A stretch of DNA of 32,090 nt, taken from the NCBI GenBank assembly GCA_002389785.1, contig DGQS01000169.1, positions 1-32,090 of the forward strand. Direction: 5' to 3'. The stretch is from Bacteroidetes bacterium UBA4408. GTDB taxonomy: Bacteria; Bacteroidota; Bacteroidia; UBA4408. The notes beneath the pieces were generated by a model. The model was not told where the DNA came from and made no database searches. It worked only from the letters and a program-made list of their open reading frames with translations. A program made the translations under genes and the position numbers. This document shows positions 1 through 6,948 of the stretch, in pieces (the stretch's first letter is position 1; each line of letters starts with the position of its first letter).

Positions 1-803
1 AGGAATTTATGATTATGCCGGTTGGCGCCGAAAATTTTAGTACAGCCATCCGCATGGGAACAGAAGTCTTTCATCATTTAAAAAATGTGTTAAAATCAAA
101 AGGGTATTCAACCAACGTTGGTGACGAAGGAGGATTTGCTCCAAATTTAAAATCCAATGAAGAAGCAATACAAGTGGTGATGCAGGCAATTGAAAAAGCA
201 GGCTATAAACCGGGTGAAGACATATACATTGCCATGGATGCAGCTTCTTCTGAGTTTTATTTGGCAGATGAAAAAGTGTATCATTTTAAAAAATCAAGCG
301 GCGAAAAACTATCTTCTTCAGACATGGTTTCTTTCTGGGCTGATTGGTGTAAAAAATATCCCCTAATTTCAATTGAAGATGGTTTTGCCGAAGATGATTG
401 GGAAGGTTGGAAGAAACAAACAGAAGTACTGGGCGATAAAATTCAATTGGTGGGTGATGATTTATTTGTAACCAATGTTAACCGCTTAAAGCAAGGAATT
501 GATAATTCAATTGCCAATTCTATACTTGTAAAAGTAAATCAAATTGGATCGCTTACCGAAACTATTAATGCTGTAAACATGGCCAATAACGCCAGCTACA
601 CTGCAGTTATGAGTCATCGCAGTGGTGAAACAGAAGATTCAACTATTGCTGATTTGGCTGTTGCTTTAAATACCGGACAAATTAAAACCGGATCTGCATC
701 TCGTTCCGACAGGATCGCAAAATACAATCAATTACTTCGTATTGAAGAGCTTTTGGGTAAGAGTGCCACTTATTTAGGAAAACAATTTAAATACGCACGT
801 TAG
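1..803 (+). CDS. eno: Enolase (phosphopyruvate hydratase), 5'-truncated by the window edge
   Basis: This is the C-terminal part of enolase, the glycolytic enzyme that interconverts 2-phosphoglycerate and phosphoenolpyruvate in the cytosol. The frame is open to the left edge (E-F-M-I-M-P-V-G-A, a conserved enolase stretch), so the apparent ATG at position 9 is internal. Roughly the first 165 residues lie outside the window. The catalytic barrel is intact: GDEGGFAPN, the metal ligands in [21 protein letters not shown] and GDDLFVTN, the catalytic lysine in [19 protein letters not shown], and the substrate-binding lysine in [10 protein letters not shown]. It ends 64 bp before citrate synthase on the same strand, and I see no terminator between them, so the two may be co-transcribed. 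Identification is near certain. Confidence 0.97.
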   Translation, partial: EFMIMPVGAENFSTAIRMGTEVFHHLKNVLKSKGYSTNVGDEGGFAPNLKSNEEAIQVVMQAIEKAGYKPGEDIYIAMDAASSEFYLADEKVYHFKKSSGEKLSSSDMVSFWADWCKKYPLISIEDGFAEDDWEGWKKQTEVLGDKIQLVGDDLFVTNVNRLKQGIDNSIANSILVKVNQIGSLTETINAVNMANNASYTAVMSHRSGETEDSTIADLAVALNTGQIKTGSASRSDRIAKYNQLLRIEELLGKSATYLGKQFKYAR

Positions 804-867
804 TATTTACTTAAAGTAAAATAAAATTTATTCATTAAAATATCACACAAATAAAAGCACCGAAGAG

Positions 868-2199
868 ATGGCAGCAATGAAAGACACACTTAAGGAAAAA
901 TTCGCAGCAAAATTTCCTACCGTAGCAGCTGAAGTAAAATCGTTGGTTAAAGACCATGGAAGTTTTGTATTAGGCCAATATACTGTTGAACAAGTATACC
1001 AAGGGATGAAAGGTATGTTGGGAATGGTTACCGAAACATCAAAATTGGATTCAGAAATTGGAATAAAATTCAGAGGATATTCTATTCCTGAATTGCGTGA
1101 AAAACTTCCAAAAGCTCCGGGAGGTACAGAGCCACTGCCGGAAGGAATTTTTTATTTGATGTTGTTGGGCGAATTACCCAGCGTGCAAGACGTTGTGGAA
1201 TTAGGAAATAATTGGGCACGTAGAAGCAATGTTCCAAAACATGTTTTTGACATTATCGATAAAATGCCTTCCAATGCGCATCCAATGACCCAGTTTAGTG
1301 CTGCGATTATTGCCTTGCAAACCGAATCATTATTTTATTCAGCATACCGTAAAGGCATTAATAAGAAAGATTATTGGGATTACATGTATGAAGATTCCAT
1401 GAATTTAATTTCCCGTTTGCCTCGTATTGCAGCTTATATTTATCGTCGTACCTACCACAATGGTGTGCATATTGAACCGGATCACACACTTGATTGGGCA
1501 GCTAATTTTGCGCACATGTTGGGCTTCGAGCAATTTGACATGAAGCGTTTAATGCGTTTGTATTTGACAATACACGTAGATCATGAAGGAGGTAACGTTT
1601 CAGCACATGCTACGCATTTGGTGGGTTCTGCCTTAAGTGATGCGTATTATTCTTTTGCATCCGGAATGAATGGATTGGCGGGTCCTTTGCATGGATTGGC
1701 AAATCAGGAAGTTGTTATTTGGTTGCAAAAATTGCGCGCCGACATAGGCGGAACTTTCCCTACTAAACAACAAATTGCCGAATATATACAGTCTACTTTA
1801 GCAGCCGGAAAAGTTGTACCCGGATATGGACATGCTGTATTGCGCAAAACCGATCCACGCTTTACCGCACAGCAAGAGTTTTACCGCACTTACATTAAAA
1901 GCGATGAGTTGTGCGAAATTGTGCAAATGGTATATGAAGTAGCACCACCCATATTAGAATCAACCGGAAAAATTAAAAATCCTTGGCCCAATGTGGATGC
2001 GCATTCAGGTGCTTTGCTGTTGCATTATGGTTTAAAAGAGTACGAATTTTATACAGTTATTTTTGGCGTATCGCGTGCATTAGGAGTATTGGCATCGCTT
2101 ATTTGGGACCGTGCATTAGGCCATCCGCTGGAGCGACCAAGTTCAGATACAACCGAAGGTATTCGTAAAAAAGTTACTGCTGCGGCAGCTAGTAAATAA
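868..2199 (+). CDS. gltA: Citrate synthase, eukaryote-like long form
   Basis: Condenses oxaloacetate and acetyl-CoA to citrate at the entry of the TCA cycle. The 443-residue protein matches the mitochondrial-type family rather than the shorter hexameric bacterial type: HEGGNVSAHATHLVGSA, MNGLAGPLHGLANQEV, PGYGHAVLRKTDPR and NVDAHSGALLLHYG are all present. The catalytic triad is H275, H322 and D377, corresponding to H274, H320 and D375 of the pig enzyme. The first ATG is used; an ATG three codons on is a possible alternative. The extreme C-terminus (D-T-T-E-G-I-R-K-K-V-T-A-A-A-A-S-K) is nearly repeated 1.96 kb downstream at 4110-4157. The gene is followed by a good intrinsic terminator. The C-terminus is intact, so the enzyme should be functional. 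Confidence 0.97.
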   Translation: MAAMKDTLKEKFAAKFPTVAAEVKSLVKDHGSFVLGQYTVEQVYQGMKGMLGMVTETSKLDSEIGIKFRGYSIPELREKLPKAPGGTEPLPEGIFYLMLLGELPSVQDVVELGNNWARRSNVPKHVFDIIDKMPSNAHPMTQFSAAIIALQTESLFYSAYRKGINKKDYWDYMYEDSMNLISRLPRIAAYIYRRTYHNGVHIEPDHTLDWAANFAHMLGFEQFDMKRLMRLYLTIHVDHEGGNVSAHATHLVGSALSDAYYSFASGMNGLAGPLHGLANQEVVIWLQKLRADIGGTFPTKQQIAEYIQSTLAAGKVVPGYGHAVLRKTDPRFTAQQEFYRTYIKSDELCEIVQMVYEVAPPILESTGKIKNPWPNVDAHSGALLLHYGLKEYEFYTVIFGVSRALGVLASLIWDRALGHPLERPSSDTTEGIRKKVTAAAASK

Positions 2200-2221
2200 A
2201 AGAAACTATTTGTAAGAATAG

Positions 2222-2259
2222 AAAGGCTGTCTCATTTAGAGATGGCCTTTTGTTTTTTT
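2222..2259 (+). terminator. Rho-independent terminator of citrate synthase
   Basis: A 12-bp stem, 2222-2233 against 2239-2250 with two G-U wobbles and a 5-nt loop, is followed by a T-rich run (tgttttttta). It lies 22 bp after the citrate synthase stop. A second, different terminator follows the duplicated gltA tail at 4179-4212. Confidence 0.85.
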
Positions 2260-2411
2260 ATAAAGATTGTAATACTTGCATTAATAAAATGAATTGTTTA
2301 GTTTCACAATAACAGTTCGTTAGCTTAGAAAAAATAGCATACAGCTATGATTGGTGGTGTTGATTTTATTAATTACTAAGAGTAAATCAGACTTTTGGTT
2401 TCCTTAAAGTT

Positions 2412-3911
2412 ATGGAAAAAAACATAAATTCATTACTTATTTTTTTCTTTATTCCCTTACTCTGCTTATCACAAGGTATTAGTAACAATTGGTTAATTGG
2501 ATATCAAAATATACCTGGAGGCATAGCTACATCCGGCAAAGCTGTTATTGATTTTAATAGTGGGCAAGCAGTTGTTTCACCTCAAGTTAGAAAAATGAGA
2601 TTTAATGGTACTGAGGCTAATATTAGTGATAACAATGGAAATTTAATAATTAGCAGCAATGGAATTTGGGTTGCAAATGCTACCGGTGATACTATGCAAA
2701 ATGGTGGTGGCCTTAACCCCGCTATTCTAACTACAAATTATAACTCATCAGGTTATCCAGTTGTTGGAGCAAATATTATTTTACCATTTCCTGGAGATAG
2801 TATGAAATATATTTTATTTCATCAAGCTACTGACACCTTTCAATTAATAAGACCGGATTTATACTTCTCATTGATTGATATGGGGCTTGACGGTGGATTA
2901 GGGGCGATCATACAAAAAAATATAAAAATTAATATACCAATGCTTGGCTGGGGATTAAGTGCCACAAAACATGCCAATGGCCGCGATTGGTGGTTAGTTG
3001 GAATACAGGATTCCAGTAGCACTTTATGGAAATTTTTGCTCACACCTAATGGAATTCAGACTGTTAATTATCAAACTTTTGCTTCAAATTTAACCTATTT
3101 GTATAGTTACTCTCAAACTTGCTTTTCTCCTGATGGCCAACATTTTGCATTTACATCCGGTAGATATAACTATCAAACACAACAAGTTACAACATATTTA
3201 AGGCATTTTAATTTCGATAGGTGTACGGGAAATTTAAGTGAATTAACAAGTGTATTAATACCCGATATTTATACATGTTGGGGGGTTTGTTATTCGTCTA
3301 ATTCGAATTACCTATATCTGGCTAGTAAACAAACTATTTATCAACTAAATATCAATGCAACCAATATTGCTTCTTCTATTGATACTGTTGCTGTTTATGA
3401 TGGCTTTACAAGCCCACCTGGCAACTATTCAAATAAATTTTATACAATGTATTTAGCTGATGATGATAAAATTTATATTTCATCTGAAAGTAGTACACTT
3501 TCTTTGCATTATATCAATAAACCCGATAGTTCGGGTATTAGTTGTGATGTGCGACAGCATTCTTTGCCCATTCCTTGCTATCATTTTGTTACTGTCCCTA
3601 ATCATCCAAATTATTTTTTGGGTGCTGATACAGGAAGTGTCTGCGATACCCTGCTATCAATGAAGAATTCAGAATTCAGAATTCAGAATGAAAAAATAGC
3701 TGTGTTCCCGAATCCTGCAAGGGAGCAGTTTACAGTGTATCAATGGCAAGCTCATGAAAATTATTTTGTGCTTATTGATGCCATGGGCAAGGAGGTAATT
3801 CGTAAAAAAATTAGCGGTAAAGAAAGCATTATAAATACGGATGCTTTGCAGCAAGGAATTTATTTTTGGAGCTGTGCAAATCAGAGGGGGAAAATTAATG
3901 TGTTGAAATAA
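2412..3911 (+). CDS. Secreted propeller-like protein with T9SS C-terminal sorting domain
   Basis: The 499-residue protein starts with a Sec signal peptide (MEKNINSLLIFFFIPLLCLS, cleavage near residue 20). The middle has irregular repeats resembling WD40-type beta-propeller blades, for example CFSPDGQHFAFTSGRYN and WGVCYSSNSNYLYLASK. The last ~75 residues are a type A T9SS sorting domain (VFPNPAREQFTVYQ ... LIDAMGKEV ... LQQGIYFW). It is therefore probably exported across the outer membrane and surface-attached or released; its ligand or substrate is unknown. A tandem 7-nt repeat (agaattc) sits at 3664-3690 just before the sorting domain. The gene stands alone between two copies of the citrate synthase 3' end, as cargo of an insertion would. 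No strong promoter consensus was found upstream. Confidence 0.85.
   Translation: MEKNINSLLIFFFIPLLCLSQGISNNWLIGYQNIPGGIATSGKAVIDFNSGQAVVSPQVRKMRFNGTEANISDNNGNLIISSNGIWVANATGDTMQNGGGLNPAILTTNYNSSGYPVVGANIILPFPGDSMKYILFHQATDTFQLIRPDLYFSLIDMGLDGGLGAIIQKNIKINIPMLGWGLSATKHANGRDWWLVGIQDSSSTLWKFLLTPNGIQTVNYQTFASNLTYLYSYSQTCFSPDGQHFAFTSGRYNYQTQQVTTYLRHFNFDRCTGNLSELTSVLIPDIYTCWGVCYSSNSNYLYLASKQTIYQLNINATNIASSIDTVAVYDGFTSPPGNYSNKFYTMYLADDDKIYISSESSTLSLHYINKPDSSGISCDVRQHSLPIPCYHFVTVPNHPNYFLGADTGSVCDTLLSMKNSEFRIQNEKIAVFPNPAREQFTVYQWQAHENYFVLIDAMGKEVIRKKISGKESIINTDALQQGIYFWSCANQRGKINVLK
3664..3690 (+). repeat. 7-nt tandem repeat inside the T9SS gene
   Basis: Three perfect copies of agaattc (3664-3670, 3671-3677, 3678-3684) are followed by a partial fourth (agaatg). 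They encode the linker N-S-E-F-R-I-Q-N just before the sorting domain. Because the unit is not a multiple of three, gain or loss of one copy would shift the frame and remove the sorting domain. Confidence 0.9.
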
Positions 3912-4054
3912 AAAATACCTTACTATAGGTTGGGAGTTTTGATATTAAATAAAAACAATAGGCCTGTTCAGCATTAGTATTTCTGTTTAATGCAACGCTT
4001 TTACTATAAAGCCCGCAGGATTGAGAGCCTTATTAGAAATGGTATTTTTGTTTT

Positions 4055-4100
4055 ATGCGTTACAAACGCATATTTTGTTCATCCTCGTTGAAAACGAGGA
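4055..4100. repeat. Pair of adjacent REP-like hairpins
   Basis: Hairpin one is atgcgtt-aca-aacgcat (7-bp perfect stem, 4055-4071). Hairpin two is tcctcgtt-gaa-aacgagga (8-bp perfect stem, 4082-4100). Both have 3-nt loops closed by GTT/AAC. Neither is followed by a T-run, so they do not look like terminators. The paired short palindromes resemble repetitive extragenic palindromes, but only this one pair occurs in the window, so the repeat nature is inferred. Confidence 0.55.
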
Positions 4101-4109
4101 CGAGTGAGG

Positions 4110-4157
4110 GATACAACTGAAGGTATTCGTAAAAAAGTTACTGCTGCCTCCAAATAA
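4110..4157 (+). pseudogene. Duplicated 3' end of citrate synthase (16 codons with stop)
   Basis: The segment reads D-T-T-E-G-I-R-K-K-V-T-A-A-S-K-stop, nearly the same as the end of citrate synthase. The first 38 bases match 2146-2183 except for one synonymous change (ACC to ACT). After that the authentic gene has two extra alanine codons, and AGT in place of TCC for serine. No start codon or upstream reading frame accompanies it, and similarity ends at both edges. It is a relic of a second gltA copy or the displaced end of the original gene. Confidence 0.9.
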
Positions 4158-4178
4158 AACTTAATTACTTTGATTATG

Positions 4179-4212
4179 AAAACGCAATCGATATTTTTGA
4201 TTGCGTTTTTTT
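4179..4212 (+). terminator. Rho-independent terminator after the gltA remnant
   Basis: A perfect 11-bp stem, aaaacgcaatc (4179-4189) with gattgcgtttt (4199-4209), has a 9-nt loop and runs into a T-tract. It lies 22 bp after the stop of the duplicated gltA tail. That is the same distance as the first terminator from the intact gene, so it may have been the original gltA terminator. Confidence 0.85.
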
Positions 4213-4251
4213 ATTTATTCAAATTAATCTCTTTCATTAAAACTCCTTACA

Positions 4252-5316
4252 GTGAATCAAAACCCATCCGGTCAATTTATAAGTAAGCGCTCTTTGTTAA
4301 AAATACTTACCGTGAGCACCATACTGTTTTTTGGAATACTCGTTTTGTATTCACTCAAAGAGTTTATTGATGCGGCTCTTGGTGCAGTTATCATTTATGT
4401 GCTGTTTCGACCAATGATGCGCTGGCTCACCGAAATAAAAAAATGGAAAGCTACTTACGCTACTTTACTCATCTTTTTTATCACCTTTATAAGTGTCTTA
4501 GCTCCTGCATTTTTAATAGCTAGTTTACTGATTCCAAAGTTTAGTTTGTTTTTTAATGACGATTCGTTTCTGGTTCAATTTTTACACACTAGCGATTTAT
4601 ACTTAAAATCGAACCTTGGAGTTGACCTATTAGCTGCCGAAAACATCAGCAAAATTCAAGGTACAGTTACCACCGAAATTGCAGATTTATTGGGACAAAC
4701 TTTTTCCATTTTTGGAGATATCATTTTGATGTATTTCGTTTTGTACTTCATGCTTATCAATGTAAATAAGTTAGAAGATGGCATCGAAAAACTACTTCCC
4801 ATGTCGAAGTCGAATCTCGATAAATTTGGTGCAGAACTTAAATCAATGACCATTAGCAATGTTATTGGTTCTCCTCTATTAGCCATATTTCAAGGGGTTA
4901 TAGCTTCGCTTGGATTTTGGATTTTTGGATTACCCGATCCGGTGTTTTGGGGAATGATGGCAGGCGTTTTTTCGTTTATACCCTTTATCGGCTCAGCTAT
5001 TATTTGGGTGCCGGCAGCCATCTTTCAATTGAGCAATGGTCTTGTTTGGCAAGGTGTAGCAATTGTTATTTTCGGACTTGCAGTAATATCTACTATCGAC
5101 AATGTGTTTCGATTTGTTTTCCAAAAAAAGTTTGCCGATGTACATCCCATGGTTACTGTTTTTGGAATTATTTTGGGCTTGCAACTTTTTGGACTACCCG
5201 GATTTATTTTTGGACCATTACTGATTTCCTGGTTACTAATATTAATCAGAATATACCGAGAAGAATACATCGCAAACGGAAGCACTTCTTCTAGTGATAT
5301 CCCATCAGAAGAATAA
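4252..5316 (+). CDS. AI-2E family (PerM/YdiK-type) transporter
   Basis: A 354-residue integral membrane protein of the AI-2E exporter family. Members move small solutes or, in some cases, act as Na+/H+ antiporters; the substrate cannot be told from sequence. Hydrophobic helices lie near residues 15-55 and 60-95. A soluble-looking segment at about 100-150 is followed by a helix (IILMYFVLYFMLI) and the characteristic C-terminal helix block with FSFIPFIGSAIIWVPAAI and FGPLLISWLLILIRIY. The start is a GTG at 4252, which gives a normal-length N-terminus; no strong ribosome binding site is visible, as is common in this phylum. It stands alone and converges on the minus-strand dioxygenase gene. Confidence 0.9.
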   Translation: MNQNPSGQFISKRSLLKILTVSTILFFGILVLYSLKEFIDAALGAVIIYVLFRPMMRWLTEIKKWKATYATLLIFFITFISVLAPAFLIASLLIPKFSLFFNDDSFLVQFLHTSDLYLKSNLGVDLLAAENISKIQGTVTTEIADLLGQTFSIFGDIILMYFVLYFMLINVNKLEDGIEKLLPMSKSNLDKFGAELKSMTISNVIGSPLLAIFQGVIASLGFWIFGLPDPVFWGMMAGVFSFIPFIGSAIIWVPAAIFQLSNGLVWQGVAIVIFGLAVISTIDNVFRFVFQKKFADVHPMVTVFGIILGLQLFGLPGFIFGPLLISWLLILIRIYREEYIANGSTSSSDIPSEE

Positions 5317-5364
5317 TCCTTTTAAGCATTAGTTAATTCACGTTACTGTTGCTTGAAAAGCTTG

Positions 5365-5395
5365 GTATTAGAATGCTACCTTAACTTTCTAATAC
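5365..5395. terminator. Possible bidirectional hairpin between convergent genes
   Basis: A perfect 8-bp stem, gtattaga (5365-5372) with tctaatac (5388-5395) and a 15-nt loop, lies between the convergent AI-2E and dioxygenase genes. There is no clear T-run on either side and the stem is AT-rich, so a terminator role is tentative. Confidence 0.3.
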
Positions 5396-5438
5396 GTTCG
5401 TTTATTCCATCTTAAAATCAGAAAAACTACTCGTTTAT

Positions 5439-6323
5439 TTACGATGCATGCAATTTAAAGGAAGTCATCGAGAAAGAACCGCCGATTACTTTATCATTAA
5501 AAAAACTAAGTTCATCTTTTTTACTTCTTAGTGCCAATGCATAAATCATTGGCAAATAATGATCGGGGCTGGGTGCTGCTAATTGAAAGGCTTTGCTGTA
5601 ACTTCTATAATTAATTAAGGAGTTAAAATCGTTTTGGCTGATTAATTTTTTAAATGCTTCATTTGCTTCAATGGCCCAATCGAGTGCGGTTTCAACAAGC
5701 CCACCACTCCCCCATTTTGCAAATTGAAAATTATGTACCATGTTTCCACTTCCAATAATCAAAACTCCCTTTTTCCGCAGACCTGCAAGTTCCTTTGCAA
5801 GGTTATAATGATACAAGGTATCTTTAGTATAATCTAAGCTCAACTCAATAACCGGAATATCGGCTGCAGGATACAAGTGCTTCAACACACTCCAACTACC
5901 ATGGTCTAATCCCCAACTTTCGTCCAATCCAACAGGCACAGTTAATATACTTTTTTTTGTTTCCTCGGCTAACCACTTACTCCCGGGTGCCTTATATTGT
6001 ACATCAAACAATGCTTGCGGAAATCCTCCAAAATCATGTATGGTTTTAGGACGCTCCATGGCCGTAACAAAAGTTCCATTTGTTTCCCAATGAGCCGAAA
6101 CACAAAGTATTGCTTTAGGTTTTGGAATACTTGCTGCAACTTGCTGCCAGCCCCTTGAAAATTCATTTTCTTCTATTGCATTCATTGGAGAGCCATGTCC
6201 CACAAACAAAACAGGCATCTCACTATCTTGTTCTTTTAAATTTGCAGTTGCTGTTTTTAACCCACTTAATGTTGTCATAGCTGTAAGCCCTATTGCTGCT
6301 TTTATAAATTCATTTCGCTTCAT
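5439..6323 (-). CDS. ygiD: DODA-type extradiol ring-opening dioxygenase (YgiD-like)
   Basis: A LigB-superfamily extradiol dioxygenase closely resembling E. coli YgiD, a 4,5-DOPA dioxygenase that opens catechol rings. Conserved elements are FVGHGSPMNAIE, VSAHWETNG, TIHDFGGFPQALFD, GLDHGSWSVLKHLYP, SGNMVHN and DHYLPMIYAL. The metal ligands by comparison with YgiD are H43, H78 and H197, with H255 also conserved. Unlike cytosolic YgiD it has about 28 extra N-terminal residues (MKRNEFIKAAIGLTAMTTLS), a signal-peptide-like hydrophobic segment after a degenerate Tat-like KRNEFIK motif. It may therefore act in the periplasm. It lies downstream of the DUF1801 gene on the same strand with a 175-bp gap. 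The true aromatic substrate is unknown. Confidence 0.93.
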   Translation of the reverse strand: MKRNEFIKAAIGLTAMTTLSGLKTATANLKEQDSEMPVLFVGHGSPMNAIEENEFSRGWQQVAASIPKPKAILCVSAHWETNGTFVTAMERPKTIHDFGGFPQALFDVQYKAPGSKWLAEETKKSILTVPVGLDESWGLDHGSWSVLKHLYPAADIPVIELSLDYTKDTLYHYNLAKELAGLRKKGVLIIGSGNMVHNFQFAKWGSGGLVETALDWAIEANEAFKKLISQNDFNSLINYRSYSKAFQLAAPSPDHYLPMIYALALRSKKDELSFFNDKVIGGSFSMTSFKLHAS

Positions 6324-6498
6324 ACAATTGGGGTATGAATTAGTATTTTTTAATAAGGTAAAGATAAGATTTTTGAAAGGTTGACGCTAAATTGAGTCTA
6401 CAAAAATGAATCAGATTATGATTAAAAATCCTTAAAAATAATCCCGGTATCAGGAATACTATTAGGCCCTTTTTATAATTTATCTTAAAGAATAAATT

Positions 6499-6921
6499 TT
6501 AATACAATGTTCTAAACTTCCGCTTCACAGCTATTTCATCATAAGCATAAGCTTCTTTTAGAAGTCTTGATAGTGCTTCAAAGTTTATTTCTTCAGGCTT
6601 ACTATACAGTTTATAAAAAATTTGTTTGTTGGTTCCTCTATCAAGATAGTTCTCACCATCGTTTAATTTATTACCATACCAAAATCCAAACAAAACGCCT
6701 TTACTTATTCCTCCACCCGGAATAGCTGCCGGCCAAATTATGCAAATGCCCCGCTTCCTATAAAAGAACGGAACATTGTAACTGATTTTTTCTTTACAAT
6801 CTTTTGGAAGCGTACTAAGAACGAATTGTCTGAGTATATCCGTTAGCAAACGCTGATCATCCGGCAACAATTGCATTAACTCAACTACAGAGCTAATTTT
6901 TACTTTGTGGCGCGGCGGCAT
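6499..6921 (-). CDS. DUF1801 domain protein
   Basis: A 140-residue cytosolic protein of the DUF1801 (YdhG-like) family, small alpha/beta proteins of unknown biochemical role. Family-like features are the central KISYNVPFFYRKRG, the hydrophobic GVLFGFWYGNKL strand, and the C-terminal GTNKQIFYKLYSKPEEINFE followed by a helix. It begins 27 bp after the BNR-repeat gene ends on the same strand, so the two could share a transcript, although their functions look unrelated. The assignment rests on motif resemblance only. Confidence 0.7.
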   Translation of the reverse strand: MPPRHKVKISSVVELMQLLPDDQRLLTDILRQFVLSTLPKDCKEKISYNVPFFYRKRGICIIWPAAIPGGGISKGVLFGFWYGNKLNDGENYLDRGTNKQIFYKLYSKPEEINFEALSRLLKEAYAYDEIAVKRKFRTLY

Positions 6922-6948
6922 AAAGCTTCAACTTAAATGTAGAAGAAC

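Larger units (their letters stand above)
3912..4251. other. Gene-free stretch with hairpins, gltA remnant and terminator
   Basis: No credible gene lies here. Positions 3912-4054 are AT-rich without recognised structure. Two compact hairpins follow at 4055-4071 and 4082-4100. A 48-bp copy of the citrate synthase 3' end runs from 4110 to 4157, then an intrinsic terminator at 4179-4212. The order suggests the right-hand junction of an insertion. Confidence 0.75.

Noticed and set aside
9..11. ATG at 9 as the enolase start
   Set aside because: It is the conserved internal E-F-M-I-M-P methionine; the frame continues upstream and a third of the enzyme is missing.
4110..4157. A second functional citrate synthase
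   Set aside because: Only 16 codons remain, with no start or upstream homology.
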